From positions 293,610-325,739 of the forward strand of contig NZ_JAKUDN010000001.1 in assembly GCF_024259865.1 (NCBI RefSeq): DNA of 32,130 nucleotides, read 5' to 3'. Positions 25,699 through 32,130 of this stretch are shown here, in pieces. This DNA is from Candidatus Synchoanobacter obligatus. Lineage in GTDB: Bacteria > Pseudomonadota > Gammaproteobacteria > Comchoanobacterales > Comchoanobacteraceae. Every line of letters begins with the position of its first letter. Positions within the stretch are counted from its first letter, which is position 1. Both the position numbers and the translations under genes were made by a program. Below the pieces are notes generated by a model. It saw only the letters and a program-made list of their open reading frames with translations. It was not told the origin of the DNA and made no database searches.

Positions 25699-27102
25699 AT
25701 GCAAAAAAGAACATTCATCATCAGCTCATGTATCAGTGCTGGAATTCTTCTACTTGGAATTCAAGCATTAAAAATATCCTATGTCACCAAAGAACTAGAA
25801 GCAATTGCGGCAAATGATCGCGCCATTCAGATCAACTTCATGAATTCTGACTATCTTAGCAATACCATCAATGCTCAAATGGCCATCAATGGCATGGTCG
25901 TTGATGCTTATATATCCCCGCATTTTTTCAGCACCGGCTTCACATACAGACTCAACGATGCCCACACACTATTCCCCGAGGCCATTGCCACAACCTCAAA
26001 ATTTGACGTAACCGGTGATTTTAGTCCAAGTAACGAAATACTGACCCTAAACCTCCCCAAGGCTCGCTTTACAGCAGGTAACAACACTGCTAGCGTTTCA
26101 TCACTCTCAACCACTGTTCATACCCAAAGTGATACCGTACTGGCTCCTACAGCCTTAATATCCCTTACCTTTGCTGACCTCGCTATCAATATCGATCAGG
26201 AACCCAACTTTTTCATCGAGTCATTCTCCTTTGACAGCAGCGCTTCAACTGAAAACCGCTTTAAAATAAAAACCCGGATTAATCAACTTGATATGACCCT
26301 ACCGGAAGCAAAAGAATCAACAGACCTTGCAACAACACAACCATTTGTTACAGAGGACTGGCATCAAATCGCACAACATCTACTTCCTATAACCAGTGCC
26401 ATAGATGTTGATGTCGACACAACACTGGTTAACCTTGCTATGGGCAATACCCAGTCCCTTAATGTCACCGAGCCAATAGATGCAAAAGCAAAAATCTCTT
26501 CATCCATTCCGTTCTCGTCTGGTATAGTAGAGGGCCAAGTATCGATCAAACCCGATAACGAGCAACTCTTACTCAACGCGTCATTTAACCAAGAAAGCGC
26601 CACATCCGACCAAAAAAAGTTTGAAGAATTTGCATCCATGATTGACACCATGAATCAAAAGAGTCCATACGGCCTCCTGAATATAAGCTATAAAGAGGCA
26701 AAAATACATGAAATCAAGAGCTCTACAAGTGTACTAACACTCAAAGCCAATATCCACCCTGAAAGCTATCTCTTTAGCAATATTTATGGTGAGTTTTCTA
26801 GCTCGGTGTCATACACCCAATCTCCTGATAGCAAGACAGGCTTTAAACTGGATATTCGCGACCCTCAAACCATGTCACCCACCATGTTCTATAAAATTAA
26901 TGGTGAATTTGTAAGCTTTCCTACTTTAGGCATCACCCTACCGGAAGACGATAACATCACTCAAATATTTCATCTGGAAACACAAGACCTTGCCATTGAG
27001 CATACGATAGAAAATTCAATAAAAGAGATCATTAGCGAAGAGATTAGCCTTCCTCCACAAAAAGGCAATACCTTTACCGTTGAGATCTTTAGCCCAAATT
27101 AG
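25699..27102 (+). CDS. DUF945/YdgA-like membrane-anchored envelope protein
   Basis: A 467-residue protein with an N-terminal signal anchor (about residues 5-24) and a long periplasmic part made of repeated amphipathic beta strands, in the style of the DUF945/YdgA family. The assignment rests on overall architecture: anchor, a stretch ending ...ITYVTKELE, repeated strand-turn pattern, NQESATSDQKKFEEFASMIDTMNQKSPYGLLNISYKEA near residues 296-336, and a C-terminal helical segment. AAGGAG lies upstream of the ATG. It stands alone on the + strand between two minus-strand blocks and converges on cvpA with a 4-bp overlap of stops. Role unknown, probably envelope. Confidence 0.6.
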   Translation: MQKRTFIISSCISAGILLLGIQALKISYVTKELEAIAANDRAIQINFMNSDYLSNTINAQMAINGMVVDAYISPHFFSTGFTYRLNDAHTLFPEAIATTSKFDVTGDFSPSNEILTLNLPKARFTAGNNTASVSSLSTTVHTQSDTVLAPTALISLTFADLAINIDQEPNFFIESFSFDSSASTENRFKIKTRINQLDMTLPEAKESTDLATTQPFVTEDWHQIAQHLLPITSAIDVDVDTTLVNLAMGNTQSLNVTEPIDAKAKISSSIPFSSGIVEGQVSIKPDNEQLLLNASFNQESATSDQKKFEEFASMIDTMNQKSPYGLLNISYKEAKIHEIKSSTSVLTLKANIHPESYLFSNIYGEFSSSVSYTQSPDSKTGFKLDIRDPQTMSPTMFYKINGEFVSFPTLGITLPEDDNITQIFHLETQDLAIEHTIENSIKEIISEEISLPPQKGNTFTVEIFSPN

Positions 27103-27632
27103 CGCATAGCGATACGCTTATAGACCACCTTCACATCTTGTGGCAGGTGGTCTGGTATTTGATCTAAGATCACATTAAAGTGCTCAACCAGATAAGAACT
27201 CTGCCACCAATGATCGCTACTAAACCCTAAGTTTAATAATCCGACCATAATCAGCAAAGAGACAACCATACCACGAATACAGCCAAAAATACCCCCCAAT
27301 ACATAATCAAGCCCCATCAACCCGACTTGATTGATTAACCAATGCCCTCCTTTACGGAGCAAAGAGCTACCTGATAGCACAACCACAAAAACTGCCAATA
27401 CCATTAGTGCAACACGCATCGAGGCAGTCTCGATATACCCATCCAAGTGGGTCGCCAAATCATCCGCATAAGCATATGACAACCATGCTGCCAACATCCA
27501 AGCAGTTACCGTCACCGCCTCCTTAATAAAGCCACGGAACAATCCGTACAAGGTAGAGATACTGATCACAACAACCAGCACCCAATCAAACCAATTTAAT
27601 GCAGCAATCCACGCTGCGACTGTTTCATTCAT
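27099..27632 (-). CDS. cvpA: CvpA family membrane protein
   Basis: A 177-residue inner-membrane protein with four hydrophobic segments. It matches the family at the N-terminus (NWFDWVLVVVISISTLYGLFRGFIKEAVTV, with the conserved GxxRGFxxE pattern) and in GLMGLDYVLGGIFGCIRGMVV. CvpA homologues are linked to colicin V production, bile/deoxycholate resistance and envelope homeostasis; the mechanism is unclear. It usually precedes purF, but here no purF follows and the + strand gene converges instead. It is 6 bp downstream of the TraI_2-like gene, probably one operon with truA. Confidence 0.9.
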   Translation of the reverse strand: MNETVAAWIAALNWFDWVLVVVISISTLYGLFRGFIKEAVTVTAWMLAAWLSYAYADDLATHLDGYIETASMRVALMVLAVFVVVLSGSSLLRKGGHWLINQVGLMGLDYVLGGIFGCIRGMVVSLLIMVGLLNLGFSSDHWWQSSYLVEHFNVILDQIPDHLPQDVKVVYKRIAMR

Positions 27633-27638
27633 AATCCA

Positions 27639-28832
27639 TTACCGCTGTTGTGAACTCGATGAATGCGCCAACATAAACTGTTGTGCCAATCCACCAACTC
27701 GAGAGAAAAACCGCTCCCCAGAACTAAGCTGCGCCTGAGAAGAGACTTGCACCACTGGCCCCAACGACCCACTTTCAAACAATCCTTGATCTCTATCAAT
27801 CAAGACCGCCTCAAAGCCACTTTTTTGTGCCCTACCAAAAAACTGTGAACCACCAACTTTTCCATAAGACAACGCATCTGATGCCACCCCAAGCTGCATA
27901 AACTGGCCTTTAATGTCTTTTGCAGACACCCCTTTCCCCAAACCTTGACGGTAGGTTTCAACCAACTGATCCAACTCAACCAACAACCCTTGATCCACAT
28001 GATGCAGGCCACTGCCATCTTTGTTAATTAAGCTTGAGTCTTTACGAATCTTTTCTTTCAGCCATGCCAAGAAAGCCTCACCTTCCATCAACTCTGGTGG
28101 CACCTGACTCACCACAGACTGTTCAAAGTCCATATCTTCACCCACACCTTTGGCCAATTTTTCCACATCAAGTTCAACCTCTAATTCAGAAAACCCAGAT
28201 TGCACATCAGATAACGCATTAACCCATGCCAAAAACAAAAATGGTTCTTCAGTCAACCACGACATCCCAACCTCTGGCATCACAACTTGCGCGTAGACCA
28301 AATGCATTTGCTTCACAAACGCTTCATCCTGACTGGCAATTGCTCGAACTCTATAAAAGCTCCCCTGAATCAACCCAGAATTTGGAAACCATGTCTTCAC
28401 ATACTTGCCATCTGTTTCACAAACAAGCACACGACGGTCTTGAAACGCCCGCCCGATTCCTGACAAAAGTGTTGCTGAAAACAATGCATAAATCAGTCGA
28501 TCAACATCATAACCAAACCCATTATTGGCAATCACCTTAGGCGCACAATGCCGAACCACACCCAATGCGCGTCTCAACGACCGATCTAACAAGCTCTGCT
28601 GCAACTTATCTCTAGGTACTGACAACGCCTGTACATATGTTGCATAACGACGCAATAAATCCACATACAATAGTTGAAATAACTCAGGCTTAATATTAAC
28701 CACCCGCTCTACTGCCGTGATATAATCCGCATACATCGGCTTTGCAAAAACTTTCTTACCCGAGACAATTGGAAAAACAGCCAGCTCATTAAACTCTTTT
28801 TGATTATATGACCCACCTTGATCTCTAAACAT
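27639..28832 (-). CDS. TraI_2/MobH-like protein lacking the HD pair
   Basis: A 397-residue cytoplasmic protein. Its N-terminal ~165 residues look like the TraI_2 domain (PF07514) of MobH-type relaxases: an opening FPIVSGKKVFAKP, a helix LLRRYATYVQALSVPRDK (family: ryA.yVhlLPAS), SLLDRSLRRALGVVRHC (family: GGLLxHSLEVAL) and LLSGIGRAFQDRRVLV ending in a DGKxVxxWFP/GSFYRVR section (family: LLHDIGKxxTDxRV, then W.P and YRVR). In this reading the expected His-Asp is Ser124-Gly125 and the upstream His is Arg, so a metal-dependent activity would be lost. The C-terminal half is helical with a C-terminal Gln/Ser-rich tail. The family match is from memory. It overlaps truA by 8 bp and is followed by cvpA. 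Confidence 0.55.
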   Translation of the reverse strand: MFRDQGGSYNQKEFNELAVFPIVSGKKVFAKPMYADYITAVERVVNIKPELFQLLYVDLLRRYATYVQALSVPRDKLQQSLLDRSLRRALGVVRHCAPKVIANNGFGYDVDRLIYALFSATLLSGIGRAFQDRRVLVCETDGKYVKTWFPNSGLIQGSFYRVRAIASQDEAFVKQMHLVYAQVVMPEVGMSWLTEEPFLFLAWVNALSDVQSGFSELEVELDVEKLAKGVGEDMDFEQSVVSQVPPELMEGEAFLAWLKEKIRKDSSLINKDGSGLHHVDQGLLVELDQLVETYRQGLGKGVSAKDIKGQFMQLGVASDALSYGKVGGSQFFGRAQKSGFEAVLIDRDQGLFESGSLGPVVQVSSQAQLSSGERFFSRVGGLAQQFMLAHSSSSQQR

Positions 28833-29613
28833 CCATTTCTCCTAATAACTGACTACCATCTCCATCCGGAAACACATACCGATTTGAATAACCAATTGCT
28901 CTTAAAAATAAACCTTTTGCCGGAGCTTGTCCAGGTACTGCCTCACGATTTTTCTCCTGAAGTATTTCCCTCACTGCATGAATGGCCATCTTTCCCTGCC
29001 CTACAGCAACCAATGTTGCCATAATCTTTCTGACCATATGGTGCACAAACGCATTGGCTTCAATATGACAATACGTTAACTGACCTTTTTGCTCAAAGCG
29101 TATTTCTTTAATACACCGTATCGCATGATCCGACTGACAATGCCTTGACTGAAATGCATAAAAGTCATGCTCACCCAACAGACCCACAGCAGCCTCTTGC
29201 ATTGAGGCAATATCTAGCACCCCAACATACCAGCTGTATCTTGCTAAAAACAAGTCTCTAGCCTGATGTTGCAACACATACACATACCGTCGGCTCCTGG
29301 CACTAAAACGCGCATGAAAGTCCCCATCCACTTCTTGCACCCAACGGATACATATATCATCCGGTAAATGCGCATTAACACCTTTTTCCCATGCCTGGAG
29401 ACTACGCGATACCGACGTATCAAAATGCACCACTTGCAACAATGCATGCACCCCCTTATCGGTTCTCCCTGCACAAGAGATCCTCACAGGATGATCCGCT
29501 ATCTGAGATATGGCTTTTTCAAGATGTTCTTGAACCGATATATAATCATCCTGGCATTGAAAACCATGGTAAGCTTCACCAATATAACTCAACCCCATTG
29601 CAATTCGTCTCAC
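28825..29613 (-). CDS. truA: tRNA pseudouridine synthase A
   Basis: A 262-residue enzyme forming pseudouridine at positions 38-40 of the tRNA anticodon stem-loop. The catalytic Asp52 is in CAGRTDKGVHAL; other family stretches are GLSYIGEAYHGFQCQ, FHARFSARSRRYVY, and HHMVRKIMATLVAVGQGKM. The GTG start at 29613 preserves the normal N-terminus; it sits one base after an eight-G tract that forms an over-long Shine-Dalgarno. Its stop overlaps the TraI_2-like gene by 8 bp. Located, as in Pseudomonas-type genomes, next to a fimV-related gene and asd. Confidence 0.95.
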   Translation of the reverse strand: MRRIAMGLSYIGEAYHGFQCQDDYISVQEHLEKAISQIADHPVRISCAGRTDKGVHALLQVVHFDTSVSRSLQAWEKGVNAHLPDDICIRWVQEVDGDFHARFSARSRRYVYVLQHQARDLFLARYSWYVGVLDIASMQEAAVGLLGEHDFYAFQSRHCQSDHAIRCIKEIRFEQKGQLTYCHIEANAFVHHMVRKIMATLVAVGQGKMAIHAVREILQEKNREAVPGQAPAKGLFLRAIGYSNRYVFPDGDGSQLLGEMDV

Positions 29614-29679
29614 ACCCCCCCCTAGGAAAACCTTTTAAATTATTATATGCTATAGTTAAGATCAAAGAACGCAAACCCC

Positions 29680-29976
29680 ATGATACTTTCACCCGCAGAA
29701 TCTTTCACTCTCATTGCCGCATCATTATCGATCAGCGCTTTAATCGTTATTGCAGTCTTTAGAGAACATGCCACCACATCAACATGGTGCCATGTTGGCA
29801 AAGATGAATATAACTTCATGGGAAGCGAAGACAGCGAACAATCTCGCCTAGACCTCGCAGAAGCATTCATTGACATCGGACAAACATCCGAGGCCCAAAC
29901 CATTCTTAACGAACTACACCAATCCCCAAATCCTATCACAAAAGAGAGAGCAAAACAACTACTTAGGTCAATTTAA
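29680..29976 (+). CDS. Mini-FimV: membrane segment plus FimV C-terminal domain
   Basis: A 98-residue protein: one transmembrane segment at about 9-27, a short linker, and at about 55-97 the pattern SRLDLAEAFIDIGQTSEAQTIL followed by ERAKQLL, which matches the FimV C-terminal TPR-like domain (typically xKLDLAxAYIEMGDxExAxxIL...QxLL). Full FimV proteins are usually many hundred residues with a LysM domain; all of that is missing. The position between truA and asd is that of fimV in Pseudomonas-like genomes, but the strand is opposite to both neighbours. It could act as a small polar or membrane scaffold; that is inference. Its stop abuts the convergent 29977-30387 gene. Confidence 0.75.
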   Translation: MILSPAESFTLIAASLSISALIVIAVFREHATTSTWCHVGKDEYNFMGSEDSEQSRLDLAEAFIDIGQTSEAQTILNELHQSPNPITKERAKQLLRSI

Positions 29977-30387
29977 CTACCTTGTCATCTTTGGTGGACT
30001 GAATGGCTTTCCTGGCGCAGGCTTGTCTTCCTTGTCCGAACCCTTTCTATAGTCTTCATCCTTCTTTTGCTGCTCCATCTCAGCTCGCGTTAAAGGCTCA
30101 TCACTGGACTTCTTCACCGCAATCGTCCGCCCTTCATCCTTCTTCGACTTAAAGGTTTGGACACTTTTTCCCGTCTTTAAATCAATGACTTTAGCACCTT
30201 TAATCGCACCCTCTGCACTGTACTGCTGAATCATTTGCCTGACCTCATCAAGGCTCATGGCTTGCGTATCCACACCCAATTGATTCAGAATCTGCACATA
30301 GCTGTCTTCAGACGCCTGACCACCAACCTCACCACCAGACTCTGTATCATCTGTTCGGGTTATATCCCCTGACTTCTTACTTACCAT
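29977..30387 (-). CDS. Small charged, largely disordered protein, unknown
   Basis: A 136-residue protein rich in Lys, Glu, Asp, Gln and Ser with no hydrophobic segment. A central part (about 29-70: YVQILNQLGVDTQAMSLDEV, then a helix and a short KVIDLKTGKSVQ hairpin) may fold; the C-terminal 50 residues are charged and Pro-containing (KPAPGKPFSPPK). GAGGTGA lies upstream of the ATG, and it starts 3 bp after the asd stop, so it is cotranscribed with asd. No family recognised; it could be a cytoplasmic regulator or a secreted factor, but nothing shows this. Confidence 0.65.
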   Translation of the reverse strand: MVSKKSGDITRTDDTESGGEVGGQASEDSYVQILNQLGVDTQAMSLDEVRQMIQQYSAEGAIKGAKVIDLKTGKSVQTFKSKKDEGRTIAVKKSSDEPLTRAEMEQQKKDEDYRKGSDKEDKPAPGKPFSPPKMTR

Positions 30388-30390
30388 AAC

Positions 30391-31296
30391 TCACCTCATT
30401 TCTTTGACTGCAAAAAATCGTTTTGCAATTTCGCATACATTCCAAGCGGCACCTCGATAGACATTATCGGATACAACCCACAGACCCACAACCCGGTCTT
30501 TAACCTGAACTCGACCAACATGAACCTGATGACACTCCTTAGCATCTCTAGGCTCAGGAACTGCATCTTCATATAATTTAATATAAGGACAATCCCTAAA
30601 TTTCTCAAGTAGCTCTTTCATATTCACCGTCGATGCCAAGGTTACCCTTAAATGCATACTATGCCCATATCGTACCGGAACCCTCACTGCCATCACGGAT
30701 ACGGGGATATCTATCCCCAATATCTTATTCACTTCATACTGAATCTTATCTTCCTCACCCGTGACCCCATCATCACCCATAGAACCAATCTCAGCTCGCA
30801 CAGAGTCATACACCCCTTGCTGACTATCCAAGTCTCGCATGGCTTGCATCCCTGCACCGGATACCGACTGATACGTCGAACCCCAAACACCCTCAAGCCC
30901 CCACTCTTGTAATAATGACAATACCAACACCATCGGTATTGCCACACAATTGGGACTTGCTACCACCTGACCAACTGTCTCTTGAAAGATCTCAGGAACC
31001 ACCAATGCCACAGAATCCTCTCTACGAAAAGCACTACTATTATCAATCAACCAAGCCCCACCCAATGATGCTCTAACCTGACTGGCACAAACATGCCCAG
31101 CACTCATCACAACACCATCCATAGCACCAAAGTCAAAATCCTCTGAGGCAGACACTGGATAAGACATCTCACCCACATCAATCACTTGCCCAACTGAACG
31201 GCGTCCCAAGGCATATAATTCCACCTCACAAGAAGACAAAATCCCCAACATCTGACGCCCAACAATCCCATTGGCACCCACAACCGCAACCTTCAC
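30391..31296 (-). CDS. asd: Aspartate-semialdehyde dehydrogenase
   Basis: A 301-residue NADPH-dependent enzyme reducing aspartyl-phosphate to the semialdehyde, the branch point for lysine, threonine, methionine and diaminopimelate. The Rossmann motif is VVGANGIVG (5-13); other features are DNSSAFR (85-91), the nucleophile Cys117 in SPNCVAIP, SVSGAG (144-149), the general base His212 in RVPVRYGHSMHL, and the closing DNVYRGAAWN. It is shorter than the usual ~340 residues, but the active site is complete, which argues against it being the related Usg protein. The start is GTG with AGGAGG six bases upstream. Confidence 0.92.
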   Translation of the reverse strand: MKVAVVGANGIVGRQMLGILSSCEVELYALGRRSVGQVIDVGEMSYPVSASEDFDFGAMDGVVMSAGHVCASQVRASLGGAWLIDNSSAFRREDSVALVVPEIFQETVGQVVASPNCVAIPMVLVLSLLQEWGLEGVWGSTYQSVSGAGMQAMRDLDSQQGVYDSVRAEIGSMGDDGVTGEEDKIQYEVNKILGIDIPVSVMAVRVPVRYGHSMHLRVTLASTVNMKELLEKFRDCPYIKLYEDAVPEPRDAKECHQVHVGRVQVKDRVVGLWVVSDNVYRGAAWNVCEIAKRFFAVKEMR

Positions 31297-31347
31297 CCAA
31301 ACCTCCTATTCAGTATGACTCTAAGATACGGGATTACCCCCATCTAC

Positions 31348-31743
31348 TCAACGAGAACGCTTCATCGCTGTCTTCTCAGCAACAACAGAAACTAAAGTTG
31401 CACCAATCTCAATATCTCCATCTCCTATTTCCCATTTATAGAAATGATTTGGATAGGACTTAAACCCTTTATTCTCCAACAATATCTTTACAGATGCTTT
31501 TGTTATCTTACCCGCTCCATCCTGCAACTCTGACCCATCAATAAGATAATCTTCATGACTCACATCATAACCTGACTTTTTTTGAATCATCAATCTCACC
31601 CTAAAAGGAGACTTTCCCCGCCCTGAATCGACACTATCCCGACCAGAAACTTTTACCGGTGTTTTCACTGCTTCTGCCATCAATGGCTTCTTTTCTTCAT
31701 CCGCTTTCACACAACACGGCAATAAATACGACAATAATGACAT
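31348..31743 (-). CDS. Small protein with a Cys-Cys N-terminus, unknown
   Basis: A 131-residue protein starting MSLLSYLLPCC followed by a charged stretch (VKADEEKKP), then a compact mixed domain at about 45-125. The N-terminal hydrophobic octet ending in two cysteines is too short for a normal lipoprotein signal; in a host-associated bacterium such a tail could be lipidated, but this is speculation. A weak ribosome site (AGAGAG) precedes the ATG. It has its own promoter and is divergent from the partial gene at 31873. No family recognised. Confidence 0.6.
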   Translation of the reverse strand: MSLLSYLLPCCVKADEEKKPLMAEAVKTPVKVSGRDSVDSGRGKSPFRVRLMIQKKSGYDVSHEDYLIDGSELQDGAGKITKASVKILLENKGFKSYPNHFYKWEIGDGDIEIGATLVSVVAEKTAMKRSR

Positions 31744-31769
31744 GTTTTCTCTCTTTTTATCAACAATTC

Positions 31770-31798
31770 ACTCTATCCCACATCCTTAATCTTGTCTA
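31770..31798 (-). promoter_or_regulatory. Promoter for the Cys-Cys protein gene
   Basis: Minus strand TAGACA (31798-31793), 17-bp spacer, TAGAGT (31775-31770), about 27 bp before the ATG at 31743. Match is moderate. Confidence 0.35.
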
Positions 31799-31817
31799 TA
31801 AAAACCTCTGCCCCATC

Positions 31818-31847
31818 TTGACAACACCCAATCATACCCCTTAAAAT
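31818..31847 (+). promoter_or_regulatory. Promoter for the partial gene at the right edge
   Basis: Consensus TTGACA (31818-31823), 18-bp spacer, TAAAAT (31842-31847), about 25 bp before the ATG at 31873. Confidence 0.5.
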
Positions 31848-31872
31848 ATCTATCCTTACGACAGGAGTCATC

Positions 31873-32130
31873 ATGAAACCCCAAAAGTCCACCATGACAT
31901 CAAATAGCTTTGTTCATATCGCCTACTTCCCTGTTCAACTCCTAAAAAACCTCATCGTATTTCTCCTAGACAGTATCATACTATTCTTTGAGACCCTTAA
32001 GTATCCATTCACTCCCCCTAAAGAAACCACCCAAGAGTCCCCAGAAGTCACCATCTTATTGAAAGAAGTTAAAGACAAACTATCCTCTATAGAGGCAACA
32101 GTCTCCCCTCAACTCACTCAAATCCTCACT
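31873..32130 (+). CDS. Unknown membrane-associated protein, cut by the window end
   Basis: Open for 86 codons from an ATG with AGGAG seven bases upstream to the end of the window. The start reads MKPQKSTMTSNSF, then a hydrophobic region (about 14-42, YFPVQLLKNLIVFLLDSIILFF) probably crossing or inserting into the membrane, then a Pro/Thr/Glu-rich linker and the beginning of a helix (ILLKEVKDKLSSIEATV) that may be coiled coil. Not recognised; the remainder lies outside the window. Confidence 0.6.
   Translation, partial: MKPQKSTMTSNSFVHIAYFPVQLLKNLIVFLLDSIILFFETLKYPFTPPKETTQESPEVTILLKEVKDKLSSIEATVSPQLTQILT

Noticed and set aside
30391-31296. Whether asd is really the non-catalytic homologue Usg
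   Set aside because: The active-site cysteine (SPNCVAIP) and histidine (RYGHS) are both present, which Usg lacks.
1-32130. CRISPR arrays, prophage genes, toxin-antitoxin pairs with known signatures, or transposases
   Set aside because: No regularly spaced repeats, cas genes, phage structural genes or DDE transposase motifs were found by reading both strands.

Overview
The window reads as a gene-dense, AT-leaning gammaproteobacterial chromosome segment. The order tpiA - secG - tRNA-Leu - nuoA-N and the asd / fimV / truA / cvpA neighbourhood are gammaproteobacterial, and from memory the tpiA-secG-tRNA-nuo order is typical of Legionella and Coxiella relatives. A host-associated member of or near the Legionellales is therefore a plausible but unproven placement. 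Start and stop codons commonly overlap, and all four convergent gene pairs share or abut their stop codons.

Layout. Positions 1-1284: two exported proteins on the + strand, one resembling the LssY C-terminal domain. Positions 1281-4505: a minus-strand accessory patch containing a class-3-type lipase, two paralogous small membrane proteins and a GyrI-like effector-binding protein. The 369 bp between the two membrane genes hold decayed pieces of a second lipase and a second GyrI-like gene. The patch is therefore a tandem duplication of a three-gene unit whose middle collapsed. Positions 4498-5902: thymidine kinase and a GNAT acetyltransferase, coupled to the patch by 8-bp overlaps. Positions 6056-6787: an outer-membrane beta-barrel protein, divergent, with clear promoters on both strands. 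Positions 6837-8469: small SRP (4.5S) RNA followed by dnaX.

Positions 8470-23242 (minus strand): the complete 14-gene respiratory complex I operon nuoABCDEFGHIJKLMN, nearly every junction being an ATGA overlap, followed by an S49 peptidase gene coupled to nuoN. Upstream of nuoA on the same strand lie tRNA-Leu(GAG), secG, tpiA and an MFS transporter. The secG stop codon lies inside the tRNA gene.

Positions 25699-32130: a DUF945/YdgA-like envelope protein, cvpA, a MobH/TraI_2-like protein whose HD metal-binding pair looks lost, truA, a 98-residue mini-FimV (one membrane segment plus the FimV C-terminal domain) in inverted orientation, a disordered small protein, asd, and two divergent unknown genes, the last cut by the window edge. 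This stretch looks like a compacted relic of the classical asd-fimV-truA-(trp/accD/folC/dedD)-cvpA-purF cluster.

Most functions are housekeeping: respiration, protein export, DNA replication, tRNA modification, glycolysis and lysine/threonine/peptidoglycan precursor supply. The novel content is the duplicated lipase/membrane-protein/GyrI-like module, the secG-tRNA overlap, the mini-FimV and the TraI_2-like relic. No CRISPR array, insertion sequence or prophage was seen. Domain assignments rest on motif recognition only, without database search.
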